A stretch of 64,000 nucleotides of DNA from Paulownia fortunei (taxonomy: Eukaryota > Streptophyta > Magnoliopsida > Lamiales > Paulowniaceae): NCBI GenBank assembly GCA_019321725.1, contig CM033109.1, forward strand, positions 9,331,993 to 9,395,992. The letters run 5' to 3'. Numbering within the stretch: position 1 is the stretch's first letter; the number at the start of each line of letters is the position of its first letter. The translations under genes were made by a program, and so were the position numbers. The notes beneath the pieces were generated by a model that had not been told where the DNA came from, ran no database searches, and saw nothing but the letters and a program-made list of their open reading frames with translations. Of this stretch, positions 12,454 through 25,929 are shown piece after piece.

Positions 12454-15400
12454 ATGCCTGTACGAAGGAGTTCAAGTAATAGTGGGGCTGATAAAGTTAG
12501 TGGAAAAGTGAGAGTTGCGCTAGGGAACTCGAAAGGGTCGGGTGATGGTGTTAGAACCCTAGGGCTCAAGACTAGTAATGTTGATAAAGCTCATAGGAAA
12601 GTGAGAGTTGCTATAGGGAAGTGGAAAGGGTCGAGTGATGGTGTTAGAACAGTAGAGTCCAAGAAAAAGGGGAGCAAAAAGGTGCAAAGCAGAGGAGATG
12701 GTTATGATGCTGTTTCATATGCAGTCGTGAATGAGAAACCAAGTGAAACACATAGCAGGAAGAAAAGGGATTTGAAAACAAAGAGTGGAAATGAAGGATT
12801 TGAAGCGGTTATTGATGGGAACTCAGGTCGGAAGAGGAAGAGAATCTATGCTGATCCTGGAATGGTTGAGGATAGAATGGTTGATGGTAATGATAGAAAG
12901 TCCAGTTCTAAATCTAAAAACAATGTGGTCAGATCGTATTTGGACAAAGGCAAGAAGGTGCCAAGAGGAAAAGATCGTGAATTGAAGGATTATAGCAGAA
13001 ACACATCATTGACAGGACGTGGTAGATTCAAGGGAAGCGAATTACCCGATAAGAAAATTCGGAGGGGCAAGACTGAGGTTGCTGATAAACTGAATTATGT
13101 TTGGGAGAATGGCTTAGGAAATGGGACGTCGAAGACTAGCGATAAGAGGAAAGCTCCATTCGCAACAAAAAAATATCTGAACCAAAGAAAATATACAGTT
13201 GGTTCTGTTGAGAAACCTCGCAAGAAAGAAGATCGGGGCAAGAAAAGCTTGAGTACTAATTCAGATTTAATGGAGGACCCGCCAAAGAAGAAAAAACGAG
13301 TTATCCGAATAGATCCTCATGATATGTCCAATAAGAGATTGGATGATGACATAGCCAATAATGGTCAGTATAGTTTATCTTCTGATCACTAAGCCTATTT
13401 TTGTTTCATGTTACGATTTAGCATATTCTGTTCTTTGTTATAGAAAAGGTAGTGTTCCTCCATCAGTTTTGTATATTATCTCCATACCTTTCACATTGGT
13501 TTCTTTACTGGATTTAGAATTTCCAGAAGTCGACAAAATGGTAGGTTACCTCCGACTTGTTTTAATTAATTTCTGAATTGCATTCTTGTAAGCTTTTATT
13601 GTTGCATATAGTTTCATGAGGCTGACCAATATTAACTTTGGATTCTATTAAACTTAAAGACAGATATAATTGTCTGTAGTTCCTATTGTACTAAGGATTA
13701 AGTGTATGGTTACGATTTTCCAGCCCGATTTAATCTCCCTATTCTGAGACTAAGATAATAGATAATACTATAAGAGGGATACCTACCTTCACTGCTAAAG
13801 CTATTCATTGCCAGAACATTCTGGTATTATCACCTTGATATCATGAAATTGGCTTGTAAATAAGGTAACAGCTTGTGGTGCTCTGACTCATGTATTTAGT
13901 AAGGAATATTATCTAGCAGGCTTGTCTTTCCATAGAGATGGATTCGTAAATGATGTAGAGAAGTTGGCTTATGGACATGAGTTTCTTGAGTTTATTGTGG
14001 TCTGACTCTGCACAAATCTGAAGCCTACTTTCATTGTTTCTTCTTTTGACATTTGAATATCTTTTATTAACTTTTAGTTTTTCATTGCTGCTCCTCACCA
14101 CAAAAAGAACCACCTCCCACTCCTGTTGGCTAGTGAATGCTTCTAGTTTCTGTGTCGACCTTCTCTTTTAGTGTTTACTCAAATTATGTGTCATAAGCCA
14201 AATGTACAAACTTCTAGATGTTTAATGTAACAACAAGGCTCTTATTTCTTTCTAAGAAAGCCGGATAACAGATGAAGATTTTTTGGTCTCTGACCATTCC
14301 AAGCATTTTGGATCTATGCATGAAATGAAATAATTGATGGCGAGGAAATGAAGAAAGTCGTTTTCTTCTATAACTCTCTGGTTGTTTTATGACCATTTCT
14401 TTTGCTTTTTTTCCACGTTGTTATTATGATTTTTATGTTTTACTTTCAATTGATTGAGCTTAAAAACTGCATCGTGTAAGCCTTTTGAAACTTGCAACAT
14501 CTCCAGCCTCCTGAAATTTGTCAAATATTGTGTCAGTTCAAAATGTGATTTATTAGATGTTTGAAAACAGATTATCTTGAACTGTCTTTTCTTCTATTTT
14601 CTTTTTCGGCAAATGAGCTTGTGGAAAGCTAGTAGTAAACTGGCTGTGAAAGATGGGAGTAAACTGGTGCCAACATGAGTTTTGGCTTGCATCTACATAG
14701 TGAAGCTGCAATACCACTGAAAATTAAGAAATACATAAAATTTATTCTGCCAAAGCATGTATTCATGTCAAAAGCGCATACGCACACACACATTGTGTTT
14801 AAAACTCCTTTTGCTATCACTTTCAAATCTACGGATGAATTGACTGTTCTGTCTTAATTTGCTTTCTGTGCATGCTATCTAGGTAATAGTCAAGCAAAGA
14901 TGGATTTGGCAGAAAACATTGGTGTTGAAATGTCAAAGAATGCACAATTTCGTGCCATACGTCCTAGCTCCTCTATCCTTTCCTTTGTAGAAGACAATGT
15001 AAAAATCTACCTAACCTGCTTGTGCTTGGCAAGCATAATTTTTACTCTATATAATTTCATATTTCAAATCTTTTGTCACACTTTCATGATCTTTACATTT
15101 TTTTTTTCAGTTATTAGGACGTAGACGTGACATTGAGTTTAGGAGGGCTGGCTACAGCACTGAGCTTTCTGCCCCTTTAGACAACATTCCCTTCTCAACA
15201 GGTTCAGAAAGGGAACGGGTCGAAGTACCAGTATGAACTTAAGCTCTTCCAGTTTTGAACTTTTCTACATTTATACCCTTTGTCATATGGAATTTGGTAT
15301 TAAGGCTGAATGGGGATCCACGCAAAATGGTGGATTCTTGATGGAGTGTGAGGCTTGATTATGCACATGTACCTAATTTTTTGTACTGTTGTTGATACCT

Positions 15401-18400
15401 AGTATGGTCCACTTAATATTAATTGGGACTTCTATTGCTAGCCAAATTATGGCATAAGTAGTTCAGACATATTCGACTTGTTCATTGTGAAATATGGAGT
15501 TACCTAGAATTGCTTAAAAAATACTATTGTCTGTTTATGCTTTTATTGCACAGTGTTTCCCGTTTTATAATTTGAAGTATCCAAAGCAAGATCAAATAGG
15601 CTATATGATGCAATTGTAAAAACTCTAATGGTGTACTGTAGGGTCTACATTGAGTCTGAGATCAATCAACTACATGATCAGCTGTTGTTATTTCTACTTA
15701 CAGTTGTTCATTCTATTAATGTCACAGGTATTCAGGAATAAATTAGAATTCTTTGCTGCTGCAAAGATTTCATCATCATTTCTCCCTCCTGATCTTCCAG
15801 AGATTGCATTTGCAGGTAGATTGATTAATAGTCAATTTAAACCAAGTAATTAGTTGATAATTTTTTCAGGTTATCCATTTACTTTAGTGAAGTTCTGCTT
15901 TTATTTTTCTTATTTATTTTTTCTGCATCTTAAGATTGCTTTTCCTAATTATTTTTTTGACATGGATATAAGACTAGTGAATGATTTTTGAAGGCTTTGT
16001 TTCTTATATGATTTCAGGCTTCTGTAAACACATAAATATTTTATAATATCGAAATAAGGAGATAATAAATAGGGCAAGGAGAATGAATTTCACGAAGCTA
16101 ATTGAGTTTATATTAGGTTTGTTATTTTGGTGTCTTTCTTGCATGATGATTTGAACTTTTTATCTCGTGGAACTTATGTTCTGAACCTTCTGGGAGGTAT
16201 TTCGGCTTTGTTCAAGAATAAGGTATAAATATTTACTTTGGATTTGAATCTTTCGGTTAGGACGGTCAAATGTGGGAAAGTCGTCGTTGCTCAATGCACT
16301 AACCAGGCAATGGGGTGTTGTACGGACATCAGACAAGCCAGGCCTCACACAGGTGCTGCATGTGTTGTTACAGCTCAACTCAAAATATATTGGAGATGCA
16401 TACTAACAACAGCTTATAATCCTTTTGTAGACTATCAATTTTTTTAAGCTTGGATCAAAGCTATGTTTAGTGGATTTGCCTGGATATGGTTTTGCTTATG
16501 CAAAAGAAGAAGTGAAGGAAGCTTGGGAGGAACTTGTGAGTATTCTAATAAGCACTAGAATTCTGTTTTTTCCATCTCTCTCTATCTCTCTCTATTTTTC
16601 CTTCATATATTTGGCATCTTCATGTTTCTTTAGGAGTGAATAATAAGTTTAGACATTTGTTCACTCTTGGCCACAGCAAAATTAACATTTTTCCATTTCA
16701 TGGCTAAGGTAAAAAATTTTCTTCCTACCAAATCAATTTTGAGTGGAAAAGTTTGGGGAGACTAAAGGGTTCGTACTATTTTATCATATGGTTGTTTGCC
16801 GCTGTTATGTATAGAAGAAAGAGGAAATGTGAACTTCCGTTCACCCTCGAAGTACAAGCAGCCCAGTTGTCCAGGAATGACATGACTTCAAGTCCTTTTT
16901 ATGATTTATATGTGAAATGGCATGGTGTATTATATGTGATGTTTGAGAACTAACACATAGAAGAAAAAGAACTCTAGCAATGAAAAGAACCTATCATTAT
17001 TCAGTCAATTCTGTGAGCCAAAGATGTTTTCTCTTCTGTGACATTTTGTACAGTGAAGTTAGATTCCCTATATACAATCTGTAGAATGGGAAAAGTCCTT
17101 TACTACCCCTCACAATAGTATAAAATACCTATTTGGATAAAGTGAGAATTGTGTACATCTTTTCCTTTTCTCAACTTCAAATGCTTTTCTTACATTAAAC
17201 ATAGAACATTGTGAAGGTGGCAAACAATATTACATCCAATAATAGTGCATTATTTGTTGCAGCCAAAGATCAAAATGGTATGCAATAAATGTGCATTACT
17301 TTTGCTAGTTAGCTAATACGACCCATCTGTTCTATTTTCGGATGCTTTTTATGTTTTTACAGATGTAGGATTTAGTTTCAGTTTTTTTGTCTTTAATGTT
17401 GTTTATTCATGCCCTTATCATGCACATTTTGTAGGTGAAAGAATATGTTACCACACGTGTTGGTCTAAAACGAGTATGCCTTCTTGTAGATACAAAATGG
17501 GGTATGAAACCAAGGGATCATGAACTTATTGATTTGATGGAAAGGTACACAAATTATTTACAACATCTGCATCTCTCTGTGTGTTGTTACTGCCACTTTT
17601 TGTGTGTGATTTTATTTATTTGCAGGGTGGTGTTTTTGGTCTAGCAATTATAAACTGTGGAATTCGATGACAGAGATGCTCCAAAGTTGCTTGCGCTTTA
17701 TATTTTGCCTTTGGGTGTGAGTCAGATGCTTGCATTGCCTGTATATCTGTTGGACATTGCTCGCTTACATCCGTATGCTTCTTGCCCATATAGAGTTAGT
17801 AACTTTTGAGTAAATTATAATGGGAGATTACTGTACATATATTAAGACTCTTGGTTGCTAATTATTATGTAACTCAACCCAGTTGGTTTTTGAGGTGACA
17901 CGTCCATACATTCAAAGTCGCATTACTACAAGTCTAAAACACCTTTCCAACTTAATTAAGGGCATTCTTGTTCATTAAAAGTAAAAAAAGGTCAACAACT
18001 AGGGTTTGGGGCAAATTAGGAATTGTAAATATTTCTCTTGATGACATCATCAATTGTTTGTCCAAAACCCTAACGGAAGTAAACTGCATAAATTTTGAAG
18101 GGAGAGGTATATTCAGTAATTTAACCATTTCCTAGGGGAGTGTTGTAATTAACCATTTTCTTTATTTTCTTTTCCTTTTCCATTTCCTTTTCCAGTTTTC
18201 TCGTGTTCTGAGGTAAGCGATGTGAGCTTGAGGGCTGTAGAATTTTTATTTTTTAATAGAAGGGGTCAAAGTTCTTAAAGGATACACTTGAAAAGGGATA
18301 GTTACATTTTTGGTCACTCATCTTTGCCATTAATTCAATTTCACACTATCTGGTTCACATCCCTAAACATCACCTAAGGAACTCTGGCTATTGAAAGTTA

Positions 18401-19038
18401 TTGTAAATTGTCTTGGAGATTGAACATAAAATATGCAAGTCTCATTTCAATATTAAGTAATGGCTAACCAACTGTAAAAAAAAAAAAGTGTGATTCTCTA
18501 TTTGATTATTGACTTAATATTAATATGTCATAATTCTCAGTGATATTGATAAGCATTATTTTAAAAACTAATGTGCTAATAGCTTATTATTAATCCCATT
18601 GAAAAAAATTTCTGGCTAATCCACTGCATCTTGAATGTGCAGGTCTCAAACTAAGTACCAAATTGTTTTAACAAAAACAGATACGGTTTTTCCAATTGAT
18701 GTGGCACGCCGAGCAATGCAAATTGAAGATGTAAGTATTGTACACGTGTATCTGCATTGAAATGTTTATCCGTACTGTGTTTTTTTTTTTTTTTTTAAAA
18801 CTGGAGCGACAACATCTTTGATCTTACAGAACCTCAAAGCAAAGAAGTCTGCAGTTCAACCCTTGGTATGGACATAAATAGTTGATTTGTTTACTTGGCA
18901 TTTTCTCTGCCACAATAAGAACCAAAATTAAAATAAGCTTGTCTCAAACCACAGATGATGGTAAGCTCGAAAACTGGGGCCGGTATCAGAAGTTTGAGGA
19001 CAGTACTTGCTAATGTTGCTCGGTTGGTAAGGCGCTAG
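12454..19038 (+). CDS. ENGB: EngB/YihA-type GTPase with basic N-terminal extension (10 exons)
   Basis: Exons: 12454-13363, 14883-14998, 15111-15230, 15728-15815, 16261-16352, 16431-16535, 17435-17544, 18643-18730, 18830-18865, 18955-19038. Every intron is GT..AG and the joined frame is 583 codons (582 aa plus TAG). The C-terminal 200 residues form the EngB G domain: P-loop GRSNVGKSS (412-420), DKPGLTQ (436-442), G3 DLPG (457-460), G4 TKTD (524-527), G5 SSKTG (559-563). Bacterial EngB/YsxC is a GTPase of large ribosomal subunit assembly. Residues 1-303, nearly all of exon 1, are lysine/arginine-rich and low in complexity, with basic clusters RKRKR (126-130) and PPKKKKR (276-282) that could be nuclear or nucleolar signals. 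This long-extended form resembles, from memory, Arabidopsis At5g58370 rather than the shorter organellar EngB proteins. Location in the nucleus is inference. The long introns (1519, 899, 1098 bp) hold no other gene. Confidence 0.93.
12505..12651 (+). repeat. 93-bp-period duplication inside exon 1
   Basis: Residues 18-35 ([18 protein letters not shown]) and 49-66 ([18 protein letters not shown]) agree at 14 of 18 positions and lie exactly 31 codons apart. The DNA is also similar ('gtgagagttgc...gatggtgttagaac'), so this is an in-frame tandem duplication. It lengthens the disordered basic tail without disturbing the GTPase domain. Confidence 0.85.
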
Positions 19039-19707
19039 AAGTTGCTTTTGTAAAGGAATTCTGCATCCTGTATCAGTTTTAAATTAGTGAAACAAGTAGA
19101 ACCTAGGGCGTTAAAATGGAATAGCATTTTTACCTCAAGCTTTCATTGTCAATTTAGTTTCTAAATTCTAGTGGTAATTCGAAGTAACTTTTTACTTGTA
19201 TGTCTTTTTACTCGTATGAACACATGATTTTTCTTAACTAATGGCATGCTGGTGGATCTTATTAGTTATGCCTTTCCTTTTCATTTTTCATCTTTACTTG
19301 TTCTCTTCTTTTATGCAACCCTACAAATCATAATGACTGGTATTTTAAAGTCAATGTCATGGGATCTTATTATTTGAGATATTGCAGTAGTTGCAGTATT
19401 GCATCCCGATACTAACATCATGTGTACAGTTGATGTTCACAAGAGAAATCAACTTGTATACAGAAACGTATATTAATGTGTTCTGAACACGGGATTCCTG
19501 GGAATGGAGGATGTGGATCATATCTGTTTCTGGTCAGGTTGTTACACTAACCCTCTCTATTTGGTCATCAATGTAAGACTAAGACCATTTCCCCAAAGTA
19601 TGGTGGTCTTATCTTTCTGGATTACTTGAGCAGTGACTTGATATGCCTTCAGGATTTTCATTCTTTGTTCTTTTATAGTTAGTGGGGTGGGGGTTGGGAT
19701 CTGTGTA
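19039..19707 (+). other. 3' UTR and downstream flank of the EngB-like gene
   Basis: Follows the stop codon. No clear AATAAA signal was identified, and the transcript end is not placed. Nothing else is recognised. Confidence 0.4.
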
Positions 19708-20210
19708 GGACTGTCAATCGGGCCGAGTAAGAGCTGAAGCTCACTTGTTCGCCCATGCCTATATTTTAGCATGTATTCAAAGCTAACTTGAGCCATTCAT
19801 TTGTGCCCCCATCATCTTGTGAGCCGAATTTGAGCCTAATAAAGTTTATCTGAAAATGGGCTTCACTCGTTTAAAGTATTGGACAATGCAAGAAATTATA
19901 TTTATTTTCTACCTAATAGTCAGTCAATGCTTGAGCTCCATAATATTTAAAAAAGTTAAATGTACAAGTTTTTGTTCGAAAGGGTGTTCATCAAATTTGT
20001 TTTGTGAGGTTTGTTTAATTCATTTTCATTTCATCATTTATTTTGCCTTTTTAACCTATATAAATCTTATCATGTGAGTTAGTTCGATATAAGTCTGAAA
20101 CTTGTAATAGACAATGTGCTAAGTTTGGGCTAAGAGAAAACCTTTTATATCGGCCGAGTTTTAACTTAGGATCATGTATCCCAAAGCTTGGCTAAACAAG
20201 AGAGAGAGCT
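19708..20210. mobile_element. hAT-like non-autonomous element relic
   Basis: The left end 'taggactgtcaatcgggcc' resembles the terminal sequence of many plant non-autonomous hAT elements ('TAGGG(G)TGTCAATCG...'), followed by the usual 'gagct.aagctca' motifs. At 20150-20210 are 'tcggccgagtt' and 'agcttggctaaacaag', like decayed inner parts of the other end. No matching terminal repeat or 8-bp target duplication was found. Confidence 0.4.
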
Positions 20211-20749
20211 TGTTGTATGTAGCATTGTCTTTCATTTGTCATGCTTAACATAATTTTGGAAATGTAGTTTTTCTGTAGAATAGTTATTCAGCTGGTTTAA
20301 TTTGGAGATGCAAATTGACAGCATGTTGCATGTATCAACTACACTTCAAGTCTTCAACCAGTCCTTTATAAAATTAGATAACAAGCAAGATACATTTTAG
20401 GAATTGCCACATTGATATGAGTTGAGTAATTGATTCAGTTATATCTACAATTTAAATGACACTGACTGCCTATTGTTGAGTAATAATTATATTTATTAAA
20501 AACCTTAAAAGTGCAAAGTAACCAAAACAAAGTGTTAAATATTTATATTTTTATACAAATTTTCAAAGTGAAATGTACTATCTCTACTTTTTTAGATTTG
20601 TATTTGGCCTCAGAATTTTGTTCTTCATCTAATTTGATTATAGTTAGAAAGATTAAAAATCTGATCAAGTTTGAAGATGGTCTTAGAATATTGATTTCTT
20701 GCTAGAAACTCTATTATGATTTGTTGGATGATTTCACATGAATAAATAA

Positions 20750-21900
20750 GGCGAAATGATATTTTTAGTCTTGTAATTGTTGGTGTTTTACACATTTGGT
20801 CCTGTAACTATTGTGAATGCACATTTTGTCCCTTTATTGAAACCCCTCAACAAATTTAGTCTCAAGCGATCCTAACAATTAGTTACACATTTGGTCCTCC
20901 CAGTGACTTACTGTTACCATTCCCACATTTGATCCTCTGAAAAATATTGCGGTGAATTTTTACAAGAAATCTCAGGTGAATTTTTGCAAGAAATTTTCAT
21001 GTCACGGCACGTGATGTACCCTAGAGTTTTTAGAGGAAAAATGCTGCCTAATTAAACCCCAAACCCAAAAATTGAAACCCTAAGTCCTCACCACGAAATC
21101 ACCGTGGGACTCTCGAAGGTTCTTGTCCCCAAATTCACATATAAGTTTTTGATTGCTTTTTTTTTTTTTTTATGGAATATTAGATGATATCTTTGTTCTT
21201 TTGATACTGGGTGTGTATATTAATTCCGGATGATATTTGTGAACTAGTTTAGTTAATAATGATGATCATATCATTTTTTGTTATTTTGATTGCCTCTCTT
21301 AATAATGTGGCAATAATTGGAGCTTATTAATGCTGCAAAGGTAGAAATAAAATTGAAACTCTTGGGTAAAATGAGATGCATTCTTCATTCATTAAGCAAA
21401 ATACACATTAATATTTGTGGTTTGATTGAAGTTTTGATTTTGAACTCAATTAAGACCTTATTCTGGAGTATTGATAATTTGAATGGAATTTTGCCCAATT
21501 TTGTGTAATTTTATGATATTAAAGTTAGGAAGAGCATGAAATTGTAATTGGGGAATTTCTTTATATCCTTTGAGGTCAGTTGGAATTAAGGCAGTAATTT
21601 AATCTCTTAACTTTGCTGATGTACACAATGTGGCCTTGACATGGTAAATTTCGACAATTAAAGTCACAAGAATGTTTATGGCCGATCAAATTTGTGAAGC
21701 CTACGATCAATGTGAGGCCCAATACCAAATAAGTTTATCCGGAGAAATGTCAAGTTTATGACCAAAAATGTATGAAATTCAAGACTAAATGTGTGAGGCC
21801 TAAGATCAAATATGTGTCATGGAGGGTTTAAATTACAAGTCTCAATGAGTATTTACAGTAGGTATAATACCAAATAAATGATTGAAAATGTAATTTTACC
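20750..21900. mobile_element. Non-autonomous Mutator-like element with 9-bp target duplication
   Basis: The left end GGCGAAATGATATTTTTAGTC and the reverse complement of the right end GGTAAAATTACATTTTCAATC agree at about 15 of 21 positions. Both sides are flanked by AATAAATAA (20741-20749 and 21901-21909), the length expected of Mutator insertions. The flank is AT-rich, so a chance match cannot be excluded. No transposase is present. The inner part at 21030-21140 is GC-richer and includes 'gaaaccctaagtcctcacc', which may be captured host sequence. Inner ends contain phrases typical of plant terminal-repeat elements ('cacatttggtcct'). Confidence 0.55.
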
Positions 21901-21909
21901 AATAAATAA

Positions 21910-24900
21910 ATAATGTGATTGCCTCACACAAAGTAACGAGCAAAGTTTGAAAATTTGTATACTTGTATTTGTCCGTTACATAAAAGTAATAACTTAAGGT
22001 TTCAAGTTAGGTTGAATTTTTTGGAAGTATGGCATGTCCAATAATGTTTAATAGACTCCCATCCCCATCTCCTAGCAAATGGTATCATGGTATTAGAATG
22101 GATGGTGCAAACTTTGTGGCTCTGTCTCATGTTACCCAAAAACAGTCACAATTAGCCAAAAAAGTTTTTTGAGAAAATTTTACGGCATGAGTTCTCAAAT
22201 AAAGAAGTTTTATAAGCATATGCCAAAAAAGATAGCCTAGTCTCTCTCTCTCTCTTTCCCATACAAGAAAAAGTCTCTCAATATAATGAACTATGTGGTG
22301 ATGAATAAAGTACATTGTCGATTTATGTATTTGTAAGCACAAGGTCCAGTTAGTAAGAATGGATCCAGGATTTTAGAATGGGACGAGAATTCTAATTTAA
22401 TTCAATACAAAATAAAAATTAATTTATAAGAATCTGAACATTATTTCATAATTATTAATCAAATCAAATAATTTTTATATCATGAAAAGCCTACACTTAT
22501 GATTTTTTATGAAATAAAAATTAGCATAACCTCATATAATAAGCAATATAAGTGGAACTAAATAAGTTAAAAACTAAAAATTAAAATTAAAAAATCATAA
22601 TAAGGAGTAATTTTTGATTAAAATATCCATATTTTTAGAAATGAAATCATAGTAAATTTGAATATTAGTACAAATACCTTTTAAAACTTTGTATCAATAA
22701 TAAATTCTATTACTTAAATTTTTTGAAAAAATAAAATTTAAAAATAATTTTAGAATATTTTTAGATTTATTAAATTTATATATTTAAAATAGGATTATGA
22801 AAATTCGAGGAAGCGGTTGGAATAATTTAATTATTCTAGAAGGAATAAATTTATAAATTTACTAAAATTTGTATATTAAAATTGTAAATATAAAAAATGG
22901 TGCAACCGGCACCTTGTCTCCACCGTTGCCTGTAAGAGTGTCTCAGGACGAGTCTTATATTATGTTCTAATTAAAGCCTGATGTCTGATTAAAAGGTTTA
23001 CACTTTTAATTATATCCTTAGGAAAATAGTAAAGTGAATAATGTTTTTTTTGTGATACTACTCACACATTTAGGCCAATTTGAATTAATAGATTGTTTAA
23101 ACATGTTCATTAGACTCTGCTCATCTTGGACTCATTCCAAAAGAGGTTGTGGGCAATTTATTTTAAAGTCCAACCGATATGCAAAACCTTATCTTTGGTT
23201 ACAAAATGTGGAAGGACTTTTGGCATGAAAACAACATGTTGCCATTGAGTTGAATTTTTCGTCATTAGAAAGGTTTAGTGGGTTAGGTTTAGTTTTTAAT
23301 TATTTATTTACTTACCCCATAAAAAAATTATTGATTTCTCACATGTACTCAGCACATTACAAAAGCAATGATTTGACTTGTCCTTGGCAACAACAGTCGA
23401 AAAAAGTTTGGAGGCAAAGATTAAAAAGAACAATAATGGATGGAGTCCCACCCACTACCCATCATGGCTGCTTTGCTGCTTTTGCAAGTCAACAAATTTG
23501 GAAATATTGTTTGTTGCATACACGTTTCACATTTCAAACATATGGTTATTTTTTATTGTTTGTGGAGTATTTCACTATTCATATTAAAAATGGAAAGAAA
23601 GAAAGAAAGAAAGAAAGAAACAAAACATCTACTGTTTAAGATACTCTTGGAGTGAAATGTTTTTCTTTAAATCTTACTAAATTATTTACTTTATTCTATT
23701 GATGTAATTATTATTGTCTTATAATTAATTCATTGTTGATAATTATATTAAATTAATTACTATAATGATGAGATTATCACTTCTCTAATAAAAATAAATA
23801 AACGAAAATGAAAAAGACTTCTATTGAGAAAGAAATATAGGTGTTATTTTTGTCAATTTCTTGTATAAAATCGATACCGTATCAATATTTTTTTATTTAT
23901 TTTGGGTGATGCTTAAAATTGTAATTGCTCCTTTTTTTTTTATGAAAGGATACCGTTGCTTATGCTCATAGTATATATATAGTAAAGTACAACTTGAATT
24001 TTCAAACCTTCACACCTACACTGTTGAGAAAAATCGCCAAACTATCTAAACCAACCACCCAAATCCAAATTGTACTGCAATTGGCTGGTTGAAAGTTGGA
24101 TTAGCTTAGAAAAACTGAATTTTTCAATCAAGTTTAGTCTGATGTTTTTGTAATCACAATAAACTTCCTCCCATAAACATGTTTAATACTTTTAAATGCC
24201 AAATAAAGTTAGTATTGGTGTACTGAGCCCAAGATTCATTTCAATCCAAAATAAAGATAATTTCATGCCATAGTTTTTGAATGAGTTTTGATTTTTCTTT
24301 TTAAAAGTTTTACATTAGCTAGTAGGTTCCAACTTGTTACAAGTTGGAGATATTATTTGGTATCATATTTCATTAGTTATTGATATGGAACACACGTCAA
24401 TGTATTGAATATAACAGCATGATAAGATAATAATAATGTTAACGCAGAATTTCAAGTAGCTATACGTTTAACTTTCCACTTGAGAAATAATAGTTTAAAA
24501 GTGAGAATGTTAAATTGCAATAACCATTGGTTTGGAACAAAAAATTAACAAAACCTATTCATAATAGTACAAGCGATTGTCAAACATAGACATCAAGCTT
24601 CCTTTATGGAAGGAATTGTTGCCACACCTAGCCAATAATTTCAAATCTTAGTATGGTGGAATCAATAGTAAGGCATTTAGAACTTTTTAAATCTTAAATT
24701 GTAGTTGAAAAAAGAAAAAAAAAGTATTAAAGAAATAAAAAAATTGTATTATTTAATTGTATAATTTGGAGTGAAAAAATATTTTTTCTAGTTCCTTTCT
24801 CACATAATTCAAAATCCAAACATAAGAGAAATGGTGTTTGAACATATTAATCTATTTTGTTTGTCCCAATCATCATTAACAACTTACACCAAGTTTTTGT

Positions 24901-25010
24901 CCTTTTTTGTTGCTTGTTCTCAATTGAAAAGGTGAATATAAGGGAATAATAATTAGTAAATGTATCAAAATTCTTTTAAAATACTAATTACTATTTCAAG
25001 TTGAATTTAT
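21910..25010. other. AT-rich intergenic sequence with microsatellites
   Basis: No gene recognised. Frames at 23250-23655 overlap each other and read like chance frames. There is a CT run near 22239-22256 and a GAAA run near 23592-23627. Confidence 0.5.
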
Positions 25011-25014
25011 TCGA

Positions 25015-25266
25015 GTATTAAAAGTTAAATTTATCTTATATCATCAAATTATTAAATTGTTATAATGTATATATGTGGATTGAACACCCTCTCTCTTTAA
25101 ACTAATTTTTGGGGATGAATTTTACCCAAACTCATTTATCATAGTATCAAAGTACCAACTTTGCAGATGATGGTGAGTTTTGAACCTGACCATTTGCATG
25201 ATATGTTAGGCATGGGGTGAGAGTTAAAAATTGAATTTATATCCCACATCGTCAAATTATTGAGCT

Positions 25267-25305
<39 letters not shown>

Positions 25306-25370
25306 TTAAACAGTCTCTTCCTTTAAGCCAACTTCTAGGCATAATATCTAACCAGGCTCATTTATTAATC
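25015..25370. repeat. Two related repeat copies with TA microsatellite
   Basis: 25015-25145 and 25220-25365 share 'aa(a/t)ttgaatttat', 'catc(a/g)tcaaattatt', 'ttataat(g/a)tatat', 'gattgaaca' or 'gattaaaca', and 'ctctttaaa(c/g)' in the same order. In the second copy the ATAT tract is expanded to about 31 bp (25273-25303). The motif is a dispersed plant repeat; its class is not determined. Confidence 0.55.
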
Positions 25371-25929
25371 AGGTTGATACTATGCACTAATAGATCATGC
25401 AGTTTATATAATAAAACCACACTTGAATGTAAACTTGTACTACTTTTTATTAATGAAATTGAACACAAACTCATTCGATTCTGAGAGTGAATTTGACCAA
25501 ACAATTGAGTTTTTAAAATCTTTGATAGGGCATTTGGCAACTTAAAGCAAAATCACATCGTCTGTCTCAATGTACGTAAAAGAAGAGAAAACATAAAAGA
25601 GAAAACATCGTGTGTCTCACTCAATGTAGGACGTGTGACTTATGAGATGAAGGGCGGCAGTGACAACGAGGCAAACTCACTTGCATCTATGCTAGGCAAG
25701 CTTGGTATCTTTCTAATCTTTTCCTTTGCATGAAAGTTTGTCCCAATATTATTTATCTTTCCTTTAAGATGGATTTTCCATTGTATCATATCCAATGGCT
25801 CATAATTTTGTGTATAGAAGATCAAAATTATTGTATCGGGGAACCCATAATATCTATTCTATCAATTATTCCAATCTCCTTGAATTTTATCCAATTGTAT
25901 CTGTCATTTTCTAATTGACAATAAATTTT

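Noticed and set aside
13361..13576. Frames overlapping the end of exon 1 and the first intron of the EngB-like gene
   Set aside because: The GT donor at 13364 and acceptor at 14882 restore the long frame, so these are intron read-through artefacts.
16160..16378. Minus-strand frame over the P-loop exon of the EngB-like gene
   Set aside because: Antisense shadow of a strongly conserved sense exon.
23250..23655. Three overlapping plus-strand frames of 69-129 codons
   Set aside because: Mutually overlapping in different phases, ending in a GAAA microsatellite, with no family signature.
25273..25303. Long ATAT run as a possible regulatory TATA cluster
   Set aside because: It is an expanded microsatellite inside a dispersed repeat, with no gene following.
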